NCBI RefSeq assembly: GCF_000236685.1
Contig: NC_016633.1
Coordinates: 1,612,001-1,676,000, forward strand
Reading direction: 5' to 3'
DNA: 64,000 nucleotides
Source of the DNA: Sphaerochaeta pleomorpha str. Grapes
Lineage (GTDB): Bacteria > Spirochaetota > Spirochaetia > Sphaerochaetales > Sphaerochaetaceae
Position numbers and translations under genes: made by a program. The notes beneath the pieces are model-generated. The model worked only from the letters and a program-made list of their open reading frames with translations. It did not search any database and was not told the origin of the DNA. Positions 43,309 through 51,820 of the stretch are shown here, in pieces; position 1 is the stretch's first letter; every line of letters starts with the position of its first letter.

Positions 43309-44310
43309 TCAAAAACCAAAACTATCGACATTTTCCTTGGTGATATCGACCATTGCATCGACTTTGATCACGTCACCGATAAGCGTAACAGCCCCTACTC
43401 CAGGTATTTCCTTCAGGTCCTTGAGCAATCCGCCATCAAGCAGATATTTAGCAACCCAGTTCATGGCAAAGCCTGCATCCTTTGGATCCCAGAGGATACC
43501 CTTGGTCAAAGAACCTTCCTTCAGATACGGTGCGGCATGGCCAGGAATTACGGTACCTACAACGGTAACCTTTCCTGCCAACCCTTTTTCTTTCAGAGCC
43601 TGTGCTGCTCCCGGAGGTCCAAGACTTCCAAATCCGACGATACCATCAAGATCTGGATAGGTCTTGAGCAATTCTAATGTCTTCTGTTTTGAAAGTTCCT
43701 GGTCTTCACCGCAGGGTATCCTTGAAGTCACTAACAGGAGATCAGGATATTTTTCTTTAGCATACTTGAGTCCTTCATCTACCCACAGGTTATGCAAGGG
43801 AACGGTCAAACCACCAACGAACACTGCATATTTGCCAGAAGTCCCCATTCCCTCAACCAGCATATCCCAGGTATGCTTTGCAAAGGCGACATTGTCTATC
43901 AATTCAATATCAACGTCCTTGCCTTTTTGGTCCGGTGATTCATGGGTTATAATCAGGATCCCTTGTTCACGGGCTTTCTTGAACACCGGCTCCAAGGCTG
44001 TGGCATCATTGGGAGTAATACAGATTGCATCCACCTTTTTGCTGATCAAATCTTCAACCATCTTTACCTGTTGGGCAGGATCAGCGTCGGCGGGTCCTAT
44101 CTGATATGCGTTGACCCCCAATTCCTTTCCTGCTGCGACAACCCCTTCCTCAAGCCTGTTGAACCAAGGTATGCCGGTGATTTTCACAACAGTAGCAATC
44201 TCATACATATCGCTGCTTGTGGCTTTCTGGCCTTGGGCAAACAATGGCGGGATTGCAAACAGAACAATCATGAGGAACACCAAAGGTCCATTTCTCATTC
44301 CTTTTCGCAT
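43309..44310 (-). CDS. Sugar-binding protein, RbsB/RhaS/LsrB type
   Basis: 333 residues. Signal peptide to about residue 25 (LIVLFAIPPLFA-like) then QGQKATS, no lipobox. Mature protein begins IATVVKITGIPWFNRLEEGVVAAGKELGVNA, the layout of RhaS and AI-2-type receptors, with DAICITPNDATALEPVFKKAREQGILIITHESP as ligand-pocket region and GVDGIVGFG-like LDGIVGFGSLGPPGAAQAL. The operon (RhaB-like kinase, class II aldolase) points to L-rhamnose or a related deoxy sugar. SD AAGGAG six bases upstream. Confidence 0.88.
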   Translation of the reverse strand: MRKGMRNGPLVFLMIVLFAIPPLFAQGQKATSSDMYEIATVVKITGIPWFNRLEEGVVAAGKELGVNAYQIGPADADPAQQVKMVEDLISKKVDAICITPNDATALEPVFKKAREQGILIITHESPDQKGKDVDIELIDNVAFAKHTWDMLVEGMGTSGKYAVFVGGLTVPLHNLWVDEGLKYAKEKYPDLLLVTSRIPCGEDQELSKQKTLELLKTYPDLDGIVGFGSLGPPGAAQALKEKGLAGKVTVVGTVIPGHAAPYLKEGSLTKGILWDPKDAGFAMNWVAKYLLDGGLLKDLKEIPGVGAVTLIGDVIKVDAMVDITKENVDSFGF

Positions 44311-44382
44311 TAGTCTCTCCTTTTATTTGTATCAAAATCCGCATTACCTGCGAATCATAGAACAACAAATCCCAGTCGCACG

Positions 44383-45045
44383 CTATTTTCCCTGTCCATA
44401 ATAGTTGCGGGCAAAGAACTGCATTGCATCCATGTCAGAATCGGAAATAACCTCTGGAGTCCCGAGGATTTTAGCCAATATATAAATATGCGCTGATTTT
44501 TCGACTACGTGACAGATTTTCAAGGCACCCTCGATATCAGAACCAACACATACGGTTCCATGGTTGGGAATCATGACTGCATTCCTATCTCCCAACCCTT
44601 CCACTACATTCACAGCAAGCTCAGGAGTCCCTGGCAGTGAATATTTGCAATTGGTAACCTTGTCCCCGACAATCTGAACAAAGTCCTCACTTATTCCGGG
44701 GATATCCTGACGGGTAACAGAGAAAGCACTGGAATAGATCGGGTGGGTATGGATTATCGCATTCACGTCTTTGCGGGCATTCATAATGGCAATATGAAAA
44801 TGGAATTCGATAGAAGGCTTGCGATGTCCCTCGACAATTTCCATCTTGCTATTCATCACTACAACATCATCTGCAGTAATTTCGTGGTAAGGCATACCAC
44901 TGGGCTTAATGTATATGAGGTCGGTTTCTGGGTCACGTACGCTGACATTACCCCAAGTCCCGACGGTCAACCCAAGAGATACCATTTTGTTTCCCGTATC
45001 GACGATACGTTGTTTGTATTCTTGCTTTATTCCTTTGGTTTCCAT
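44383..45045 (-). CDS. Class II aldolase, fuculose/rhamnulose-1-phosphate type
   Basis: 220 residues, zinc-dependent cleavage of a ketose 1-phosphate to dihydroxyacetone phosphate and lactaldehyde. Seen: LGLTVGTWGNVSVRD and IKPSGMPYHEITADDVVVM (phosphate site), catalytic Glu in PSIEFHFHIAI, zinc ligands in IHTHPIYSSAFS and PNHGTVCVG. Length is that of FucA-type enzymes, shorter than E. coli RhaD. The ATG 45045 has AAGGAG five bases upstream. First gene of the kinase-importer operon. Which ketose phosphate is cleaved is not settled by sequence. Confidence 0.88.
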   Translation of the reverse strand: METKGIKQEYKQRIVDTGNKMVSLGLTVGTWGNVSVRDPETDLIYIKPSGMPYHEITADDVVVMNSKMEIVEGHRKPSIEFHFHIAIMNARKDVNAIIHTHPIYSSAFSVTRQDIPGISEDFVQIVGDKVTNCKYSLPGTPELAVNVVEGLGDRNAVMIPNHGTVCVGSDIEGALKICHVVEKSAHIYILAKILGTPEVISDSDMDAMQFFARNYYGQGK

Positions 45046-45101
45046 TTTGTCTCCTTGCATAGCTTCATTATTAGTGTTATTTATTTTACTTTCTTGTGAA
45101 T

Positions 45102-45128
45102 ATTATATCACTTTCTAACATATGTCAA
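45102..45128 (-). promoter_or_regulatory. Promoter of the rhamnose-type operon
   Basis: Minus strand TTGACA (45128-45123) and TATAAT (45107-45102), both consensus, but with a short 15-nt spacer; TAATAT two bases further gives 17 nt. 57 nt upstream of the aldolase start. Confidence 0.65.
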
Positions 45129-45314
45129 TTTTTTTTGTAATTTGTTAATTTTATATATTTAAATATTTTATATACTTTTCTATATAAAATTTTCTATTAT
45201 TTTGCCAAAATTTAATATATAAAATTGTGAATTAACAATATATCTGTTATATTTTTAACAATTTAGCTTCCTTTTTTTTACACTATTAGGTATAGTTAGA
45301 TAACAGAGGAAACC
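45129..45314. promoter_or_regulatory. AT-rich divergent control region with repeated TTAACAAT elements
   Basis: The most AT-rich block of the window, no gene. It holds TTAACAAT at 45232-45239 and 45255-45262, and TTTGTTAA on the opposite orientation at 45141-45148. The first copy is part of a 16-bp near-perfect palindrome, ATTGTGAATTAACAAT (45224-45239, one mismatched pair). These are good candidate sites for the DeoR-family protein encoded next to it; the second copy overlaps a weak -35 (TTAACA) for the deoR gene itself. Confidence 0.5.
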
Positions 45315-46085
45315 ATGACAAAGAATGCTAGGTTGGAAAAAGTGAGGGAATACCTCAAACAGAACAAATCTGCCACCATACAGGAGCTGGCAACTATGCT
45401 CGATGTCTCCCACATGACCATCCGTCGAGACCTTGCGATGCTCGCACAGGATGATAAGTTGAAACTGATTCATGGAGGTGTAATCTTTCATGAGGAAGAA
45501 GAACACAAGGACAAATATACCATCAGTCTTGCAAGAATCCACATGCAGGAGGAAAAGAAAAGAATTGCCTTGAAAGCTGTCTCTTTGATTGAGAAAGGGG
45601 ATATCATCATCATCGATGCTGGATCTACAGGGGAACTCATCGCTTCCTACCTACCAGAAAACATCCCCCTGACCGTCATCTGCTTTGCTCTGAACATTGC
45701 TACCATTGTTGCAAGCAAGCCAAATTGTTCACTGATTGTGACCGGCGGGTTCTTTCATCATAGTTCGTTGGTTCTGGAAAGCACCGAAGGATTGAACCTT
45801 CTCAAACAGAACAGGGCTAACAAAACCTTCATCACCGCGAGCGGGGTGAGTGTAAATCTCGGGGTAACCTGTTCCAATTTCTTTGAACGGACAACAAAAC
45901 AAGCTTCTTTAAAAGCCGCCAATACTAAAATACTGGTTGCGGATTCCTCAAAATTCGATTTAATCAAATCAGGCCATTTCGCCGACCTCAGTGATTTCGA
46001 CATCGTAATCACCGACAATAAGGTTAGCGAAAAAATTGTCAGCCAAATACAGGCCTTGGAAAACCTGAAACTCTACTGCGTTTAA
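45315..46085 (+). CDS. DeoR-family transcriptional regulator of the rhamnose-type operon
   Basis: 256 residues. N-terminal helix-turn-helix with the DeoR signature (TIQELATMLDVSHMTIRRDLAML, then IHGGV) and a C-terminal DeoRC sugar-phosphate sensor domain (IIIDAGSTGELIASYLP, GVTCSNFFERTTKQA, ILVADSSKFD). Transcribed away from the aldolase-importer-kinase operon, the same arrangement as RhaR in rhizobial rhamnose loci. Effector is probably a phosphorylated ketose. SD GAGGA four bases upstream. Its stop codon overlaps that of the convergent LacI gene. Confidence 0.92.
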   Translation: MTKNARLEKVREYLKQNKSATIQELATMLDVSHMTIRRDLAMLAQDDKLKLIHGGVIFHEEEEHKDKYTISLARIHMQEEKKRIALKAVSLIEKGDIIIIDAGSTGELIASYLPENIPLTVICFALNIATIVASKPNCSLIVTGGFFHHSSLVLESTEGLNLLKQNRANKTFITASGVSVNLGVTCSNFFERTTKQASLKAANTKILVADSSKFDLIKSGHFADLSDFDIVITDNKVSEKIVSQIQALENLKLYCV

Positions 46086-47125
46086 CGGGCTCCAGGCTCT
46101 TTACAAGAAAGCAAACCGGTAGCGTTCTCAGAAGTCTGAGAGACAATGAGCGTAAGGGGTGTGTAGCGGTCAAGCGACTCCCTGTCCTTGCCATCCAGCA
46201 TTGCGGAAAGATATTCCACAGCCAAGGCACCCAAGGAAAAACGTTCATTGGTCCAGCGGGTCCAATTGGAAAAAGTCCCCTGCCAATCATCTTCAAGCAC
46301 CGCCGTTGCAAGGTCTCTTCCCAATACAAGCCCATGCTCCTTACAAAGTGATTCAAACGGGTGCAACAAGGAAAGCCGATCGAAGATAGCGACCTTTGCC
46401 TTGGCAATGGTTTCCATTTCCGTTTTCGTTATCAGGTGATTTTCATCGGCCTCGACAACCACAACCCCAAGCCCCTGTTTTTGAGCAACCTCGATAAGAT
46501 AGTTGCGCTTGTCGCGCCTTGGTTCCCGTTCTACCGCTTTGGCCTCAACATAGACCAACATACCCTCTTTGCAACAGGGAAGCAGATGGGCAACCATTTC
46601 GGCAATCACTTTCTTATAATCGAAGGTAACCCAATGGGTAGAGGCCCCACTCACTTCCCTTCTTCCCACAAAAACCAATGGGTAGTTGTTCTGTACAAGC
46701 CTCACAATATCCTGGTCATCGCGGTTTACCCCGATCATGACAGCACCATCGGCAAGGGCAATACGGGAGGAAGGGTTTCCCACCGTGGGCCGGTTGTTGA
46801 GAATCAGAAGGTCATATCCATTCTTTTCTGCCGTTTCCTGGATACCCAGGAAAAACCGGTAGAACTCATTCTGGGCATCAACAGGGAAAATCTGCTCATA
46901 GGTAAAAACAGCAATAAGTGAATTTCGCCCATTCTTCAGCTTTCTTGCTGCCATATTGGGCACATAGCCCAAACGGGAAGCACATTCAAGAATCTTTGCC
47001 TTGGTAAGTTTCCCCACTCTTATACTTTTCCCGTCCTTTCCGTTCAGGACTGCCGATACCGATGCATAGGAAACATTAGCCTCTTTCGCAACATCTTGCA
47101 GTGTTACCCGTTTATACTCACTCAT
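46082..47125 (-). CDS. LacI-family regulator of the FAD-oxidoreductase/ABC operon
   Basis: 347 residues: HTH with VTLQDVAKEANVSYASVSAVLNGK and hinge LGYVPNMAARKLKNGR, then a periplasmic-binding-like effector domain. It overlaps the end of the oxidoreductase gene by 4 nt (ATGA), so it is the last gene of a five-gene operon and probably represses it. The 12-bp palindrome at 51688-51699 over the -10 of that operon is a plausible operator. Confidence 0.92.
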   Translation of the reverse strand: MSEYKRVTLQDVAKEANVSYASVSAVLNGKDGKSIRVGKLTKAKILECASRLGYVPNMAARKLKNGRNSLIAVFTYEQIFPVDAQNEFYRFFLGIQETAEKNGYDLLILNNRPTVGNPSSRIALADGAVMIGVNRDDQDIVRLVQNNYPLVFVGRREVSGASTHWVTFDYKKVIAEMVAHLLPCCKEGMLVYVEAKAVEREPRRDKRNYLIEVAQKQGLGVVVVEADENHLITKTEMETIAKAKVAIFDRLSLLHPFESLCKEHGLVLGRDLATAVLEDDWQGTFSNWTRWTNERFSLGALAVEYLSAMLDGKDRESLDRYTPLTLIVSQTSENATGLLSCKEPGAR

Positions 47126-48474
47126 CCTAAGAATGCCCCTTCTTGCAATAGCTTTTCATGCAAAGCAACGATATCCAAATATCGCACATCCTTCCCGCTT
47201 TGCAAAGCCAAGGCTACAGCAGTTCCCGCAGCATGCCCAATGGCACCGCAGGACGGACTCAACCGAAGACTGGAATGGGCCTCGAATTCACTACTGATAT
47301 TTCTCCCGGCTGCTATAATATTGGGAATCGTATCGTTGAGTAGACACCTGAGAGGAATCGTATAGAACGCCCCATAGGGGAAAAACCTCGAATCGGTAGC
47401 AGCACCGTCCGGCGAATGAATATCCAGCGGATACCCATTTGCAGAGATTGCATCCTCGAATATTCGTTGCGCAAACATATCCTCGATGGACATGCGGTAC
47501 AGGCCCTTCAGTCTCCTGGAACTGCGAATTCCAATCCTTGGTCCTGTGGAAATCATTCTGGCCTGGGAAAACCCGGGCAGGTTCTTTTTCATGAAAGCAT
47601 ACAGTTCCCAAACCTGACGCCTGCCCTCTATCTCCGCTTCCGAAAGTGAAAATGGGTCAACAGGGTTCTTGCCGTTAATTCTCGTCATATTGACGATAAC
47701 CTCATTGGATGCATTGGTTTCAAAACACAGGACAATATCACGGTCGAAAGAAAGCTCTCCCGTGTTACATCCTTGTCGCATTATGTCTTCAAATCCGGAA
47801 AAGGAAAGACGCGAAGCCGTTTTCTCAAGCCCAGGTTTCTTAGACAAAAGGGGAAATAGCTCCACCTTACTCGCCATCAATTCCCTGATCACCTGTAAGT
47901 CGACATCGACCAGCTTGAAATTGGTAGTCATGGGCTGGTCGCGGCCGTCAGTTGCCCGCCCCTGTTCAAAGGGGACCCCCGCCATGGCAATCAAATCGGC
48001 ATCGCCGGTGGCATCGATAAAATAACGGGCAGAAACGGTAAACAACGTACCACAGGAAAGACAGGTTACCGAAGCGAGCAGTCCATTCTCAACTGAAACG
48101 GAAGCAACAGAAGTGTGGAATAAAACAGTAACCCCCGCTTGTTGGACCATCAAGTCCAATTCCCGTTTCATACCTTCGCTATCGAACGGGGTTACCGTAT
48201 AGGTATACCCGGTCGAGTCAGGGATATGACCAACCGAAAGGCCTTTGGCCACCAGTCGCTGGATGAGTTCATCACAAAGGCCTCGGATTACCTGTGTTTC
48301 CCCTGCATGGAAGGTCATCATAGGACCGGTTCCACTGGCAGTCATGCTACCCCCGAGATAGCCTTCTTCCTCGATGAGCAATACAGAGGCCCTGTTACGA
48401 GCAGCACTTACGGCTGCAAGGGAACCGGCGATACCGCCCCCTACTACGATTATGTCAAAATTATTTGTATGCAT
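47122..48474 (-). CDS. FAD-dependent oxidoreductase, FAD_oxidored-type
   Basis: 450 residues. N-terminal Rossmann dinucleotide-binding motif VVGGGIAGSLAAVSAAR (about 11-27), then GYLGGSMTASGTGPMM typical for the FAD_oxidored family; ARYFIDATGDADLIAMAGVPFEQG is the second FAD segment, and IIAAGRNISSEFEAHSSLRLSPSCGAIGHAAGTA closes the FAD site at the C-terminus. No signal peptide in the preferred form from ATG 48474 (AAGGAG 11 bases upstream; ATG 48510 is the alternative). Several relatives occur in carbohydrate operons with unknown substrates. It is encoded between permeases and a LacI regulator, suggesting oxidation of the imported sugar or sugar acid. Confidence 0.85.
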   Translation of the reverse strand: MHTNNFDIIVVGGGIAGSLAAVSAARNRASVLLIEEEGYLGGSMTASGTGPMMTFHAGETQVIRGLCDELIQRLVAKGLSVGHIPDSTGYTYTVTPFDSEGMKRELDLMVQQAGVTVLFHTSVASVSVENGLLASVTCLSCGTLFTVSARYFIDATGDADLIAMAGVPFEQGRATDGRDQPMTTNFKLVDVDLQVIRELMASKVELFPLLSKKPGLEKTASRLSFSGFEDIMRQGCNTGELSFDRDIVLCFETNASNEVIVNMTRINGKNPVDPFSLSEAEIEGRRQVWELYAFMKKNLPGFSQARMISTGPRIGIRSSRRLKGLYRMSIEDMFAQRIFEDAISANGYPLDIHSPDGAATDSRFFPYGAFYTIPLRCLLNDTIPNIIAAGRNISSEFEAHSSLRLSPSCGAIGHAAGTAVALALQSGKDVRYLDIVALHEKLLQEGAFLG

Positions 48475-48580
48475 TGCAAGGTACACTCCTTCGAATGCCA
48501 GAATCTTCATTCATCCTGGCAAGGTTTTATCAGGGAGAGACTTCTACCTTCACACGGTAACACTCGCCCTAAGGTTTTAA

Positions 48581-49414
48581 CTACTTCAGTCCTGAATTGA
48601 CCATAGCATTGGAGATCTTCTTCTGGAAAACCAAATAGACCACCATGACAGGCATAATAGACAGGGTCGTGGCTGCAAGTTGCAAATGCCACTGGGGAAG
48701 CCCATAGGTGTCATTGAAATTAGTCAACGACAGGGGCAAGGTGAAATTCTGCAGGCTATTGATAAATACCAACGGCTCCAGATAGGAGTTCCAGACTCCT
48801 ATGAAAGCAAGGATTGCCACCGAGCTCAATACGGGAAGGGCAATAGGAAACATGATCTTTATAAAAATCTTGAAAGGGTTCAACCCGTCAATCCTTGCCG
48901 CTTCCTCGAGCTCAATGGGAACCGTCACGTAGAACTGCCTCAGCATGAAGGCCGAGAAAGCACCTTGGCTCCCGAAGATCGGAAGCAGCATCAAAGGGAA
49001 AAGGGTATCGAGAGCTCCCCAGCCTTTCATCTGGAAGAACAAGGGAATAATGGTGACCTCGATAGGCATCATAAGGGCGGTAAGCAACAATACAAACGCA
49101 AGGTTGCGACCGGGAAATCTCATCCTGGCAAACGCATAGCCAGACATTGCAGAGATAAACACATTCCCCAAAGTACCGACAAGGGCAACAAGCAACGTGT
49201 TTGCATAATGGCGGGCAAAGGGTTGTACGATAAAGATTTCCGTGTAATTGGCAAAAGCCCACGATTTAGGCAGAAACGAAGGGTCACCGAATATTTCTGC
49301 ACTGGTGTTGAGCGAATTGACCAGCATCCACCAGAAAGGATAGACAAATAACAGGGTCAATATAGCCAGCAATAGGGCATACGGAAGGTTTCTGGTAATA
49401 GTATTATGCTTCAT
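48581..49414 (-). CDS. Sugar ABC transporter permease, MalG type
   Basis: 277 residues, six hydrophobic segments; EAA loop LEEAARIDGLNPFKIFIKIMFPIALP near residue 172. The C-terminus (KKISNAMVNSGLK) departs a little from the G-A-V-K-G ending. Overlaps the upstream permease by 11 nt. The 106-nt gap to the oxidoreductase gene contains a weak 6-bp inverted repeat (TGCCAG/CTGGCA) only. Confidence 0.92.
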   Translation of the reverse strand: MKHNTITRNLPYALLLAILTLLFVYPFWWMLVNSLNTSAEIFGDPSFLPKSWAFANYTEIFIVQPFARHYANTLLVALVGTLGNVFISAMSGYAFARMRFPGRNLAFVLLLTALMMPIEVTIIPLFFQMKGWGALDTLFPLMLLPIFGSQGAFSAFMLRQFYVTVPIELEEAARIDGLNPFKIFIKIMFPIALPVLSSVAILAFIGVWNSYLEPLVFINSLQNFTLPLSLTNFNDTYGLPQWHLQLAATTLSIMPVMVVYLVFQKKISNAMVNSGLK

Positions 49415-50315
49415 AGTAGGAAATCCTCTTACGCATAACCCATTGCAATGCGGTCAAAAGCAGAACGACAAGAAAGAGCACAACAGCAATTGCCGAGGCA
49501 TAACCCGTGTCGAACATCTTGAAAGCCTGATGGTAGATGTAATAGACCAAAACCATGGTCGACCCTTCGGGTCCACCGTCGGTCATGAGCTTGATCGTAT
49601 CGAATACACGCATAGAACCGATAACTGTCACAATGGTAACCATCATGACCGTGGGCATAAGCAAGGGAAGCTTGATCTTGTGAAACAATTTCCAGCCTTT
49701 GGCCCCGTCGATTCTCGCAGCCTCGATGACATCCTCGGGCATATTCATCACAGCACCCATAAAAATGAGTACGTTCATGCCCAGGTTCTTCATTACCCTG
49801 GTTACGATGACACTGGTCATTGCCCACCCTTTTTCGAAGAGCCAGTTCGGACCGGCAATTCCTATCTGGTCGAGCAACCAGTTGAGCGGGCCTGCAGTAC
49901 CGCCTTGCAGCAGGTATTTCCAGACAATTGCCCATGCAACGCCTGAGGTAACGACAGGGAGGAATATGATGCCCCGTACAAACAGGGCCCCGTTCTTCCC
50001 CTTGCCCAGATAAAGGGCAAGCAACAGGGAAAAAATGAGGTTCAAGGGAACTACGCCGGCACTGAAGACCAGGGTGTTTACCATCGATTTGGTAAACAAG
50101 GGATCCTTAAAGAGCCTGGTGAAGTTCTCAAACCCGATAAAGGTACTGGTACCGAACAAGAGGTTCTTGTCCTGCATGCCATATGCAAATACCGAGAACA
50201 ACGGGAGCAGGACAAATATGATAAATCCGGCCATCTGCGGGGTGACAAAGGCCCACCCTACCAACGCTTCCCTTTGGTGCATCGAGCGCAAGGAATCTAC
50301 TTTCTGATGCTTCAT
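49404..50315 (-). CDS. Sugar ABC transporter permease, MalF/UgpA type
   Basis: 303 residues, six membrane segments; EAA loop IEAARIDGAKGWKLFHKIKLPLLMP near residue 200. SD AGGA six bases upstream. Lies 30 nt after the binding-protein gene, without the hairpin seen in the other operons. Confidence 0.92.
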   Translation of the reverse strand: MKHQKVDSLRSMHQREALVGWAFVTPQMAGFIIFVLLPLFSVFAYGMQDKNLLFGTSTFIGFENFTRLFKDPLFTKSMVNTLVFSAGVVPLNLIFSLLLALYLGKGKNGALFVRGIIFLPVVTSGVAWAIVWKYLLQGGTAGPLNWLLDQIGIAGPNWLFEKGWAMTSVIVTRVMKNLGMNVLIFMGAVMNMPEDVIEAARIDGAKGWKLFHKIKLPLLMPTVMMVTIVTVIGSMRVFDTIKLMTDGGPEGSTMVLVYYIYHQAFKMFDTGYASAIAVVLFLVVLLLTALQWVMRKRISYYEA

Positions 50316-50345
50316 ATCTGTTCCTACTCCTTATGTAGCTAAAAA

Positions 50346-51644
50346 CTATTTGATGTACTTGGCGTAGACGACAGCTACTTCATCCATGATAGCCTGAACA
50401 TTGGCATCACTGTTCCAAAGCTTGTCAAAACTCATTTTCGATTCGACTTCGATCTGTGGGTATTTGACATGGGAAGGAAGGACACGGCCGGTCTTGATTG
50501 AATCTGCAACGGCAGTCTTCATCTGCATTGGGGTAACCTTGGCATTGGAACTGAGGAAAGCCTCACTATCAAGTACAGACTTTCTTGCTGGCGGCCAGAT
50601 CCCGGACATTGCAGTAACGCTTGCCTTGTTGGTCATATAGGCAACCAATTCGCTTGCAAGTTTCGCATTCTTGCTTCTGGCACTTGCACCGATGGCGGCT
50701 TGGCCGATAACCGGGGCGTTGCCATTGGGACCTGAAGGCATCGGGGCAAGACCCCATGCGAACGAAGCATCATTCAGTTTCGAAACACGGGAGATCTGGC
50801 CAACTGTCATGGCAGCATTACCGGCATAGAAATCACTCTGGTTCCCTGGAGGTACTACTGACTGGTCTACATAGACCATATCGTGGAAGAACTGGACAGC
50901 CTTGACGGTTTGCGGTGCATTGACCATGATTTTTCCGTCTTCGGTCCAGAAATCGCCACCGAAAGAACGAACGATAGGACTGAGGTTGTGGAGGATACGG
51001 GCATCATAGCCCTGTCCATCGACAGTCTGGAAGGCCCAGACCCCGGTGTTGTCCTTGATCTGCTTTGAGGCGGCCCTGAAAGCATCCCAAGTCCAATTGC
51101 CTTCTGCGATCAACTGGTCAGGATTCTTTGCCCCGGCTTTTGCAAACAAGTCGGCGTTATAGAGCATAAAGAAAGGTGAAGTCGAGAACGGAATGGCATA
51201 GACGTTTCCGCCCTTGGTCCAGAGGGCCATGGCATCGGAGGAAAGGTCAGATGGATCATAGGGTGTCATGGCATCGTTAAGTTTGGCAAGCAAACCAGAC
51301 TGGATATACGCAGGGGCAGCGGTTTCCAATATCCAGAACACATCGGGACCATCACTGCCCTGCAATTCGAGGGGAAGCTTGGTGTTGTATTCTGCAAACG
51401 GAATTGATTCGAAGTTGGCATTGATCTCAATGCCTTTTTCCTTGGCGAAACCCTGTACGAAGGAACCAAGCAGAGCAATCTGGTCGGCGTTGCTTGTCCA
51501 AGTCGCGATGGTCATCGAGACAGGTCCGGTTGCAACACTTGTACTTTCCTTTGCACCTTGGGCAAAAGAAAGTGAACTCACCGTTGCCAAGACCATCAAA
51601 AGAATCAGGGCACGTTTCATACCTAGGGTAGCTTTTTGTTTCAT
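50346..51644 (-). CDS. Sugar ABC transporter substrate-binding protein, family 1
   Basis: 432 residues. Signal peptide MKQKATLGMKRALILLMVLATVSSLSFA-like (about 29 residues) then QGAKEST, no lipobox. Mature pattern: GSDGPDVFWILETAAPAYIQSGLLAKL, YAIPFSTSPFFMLYNADLFAKAGAKNPD, GNAAMTVGQISRVSKL. SD AAGGAGG four bases upstream of the ATG. First gene of the importer-oxidoreductase-LacI operon; ligand unknown. Confidence 0.92.
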   Translation of the reverse strand: MKQKATLGMKRALILLMVLATVSSLSFAQGAKESTSVATGPVSMTIATWTSNADQIALLGSFVQGFAKEKGIEINANFESIPFAEYNTKLPLELQGSDGPDVFWILETAAPAYIQSGLLAKLNDAMTPYDPSDLSSDAMALWTKGGNVYAIPFSTSPFFMLYNADLFAKAGAKNPDQLIAEGNWTWDAFRAASKQIKDNTGVWAFQTVDGQGYDARILHNLSPIVRSFGGDFWTEDGKIMVNAPQTVKAVQFFHDMVYVDQSVVPPGNQSDFYAGNAAMTVGQISRVSKLNDASFAWGLAPMPSGPNGNAPVIGQAAIGASARSKNAKLASELVAYMTNKASVTAMSGIWPPARKSVLDSEAFLSSNAKVTPMQMKTAVADSIKTGRVLPSHVKYPQIEVESKMSFDKLWNSDANVQAIMDEVAVVYAKYIK

Positions 51645-51687
51645 ATGTCCTCCTTAAAGACTGATTAATCATTTAATCATCAGACAT

Positions 51688-51716
51688 ATCGTACACGATG
51701 GAGAGAAAGGCGTCAA
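51688..51716 (-). promoter_or_regulatory. Promoter of the FAD-oxidoreductase operon with overlapping palindrome
   Basis: Minus strand TTGACG (51716-51711), 17-nt spacer, TACGAT (51693-51688). The -10 is the second arm of a palindrome, ATCGT-GT-ACGAT (51688-51699), a likely LacI-family operator. A further perfect palindrome, TGATTAATCA, lies at 51662-51671 in the leader. Confidence 0.6.
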
Positions 51717-51744
51717 TAAAAAAATTGGGGTGTCTACACTGAAG

Positions 51745-51774
51745 AAAAAGGCCCGCAAGGAATCACATCCTTGC
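51745..51774 (-). terminator. Terminator of the PAS-GGDEF gene
   Basis: Perfect 7-bp stem GCAAGGA/TCCTTGC with a 6-nt loop, followed on the minus strand by GGGCC and TTTTTC. 47 nt beyond the stop of the cyclase gene. Confidence 0.7.
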
Positions 51775-51820
51775 CAGGACCTTGTTTTCAAAAGGGAACG
51801 ATATATTTTGGCTGTTGCCA

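Noticed and set aside
45129-45260. AT-rich block as a sign of foreign DNA or a replication origin
   Set aside because: It lies exactly between divergent, functionally linked genes and contains promoter and operator-like sequences; no DnaA-box cluster or mobile gene was seen.
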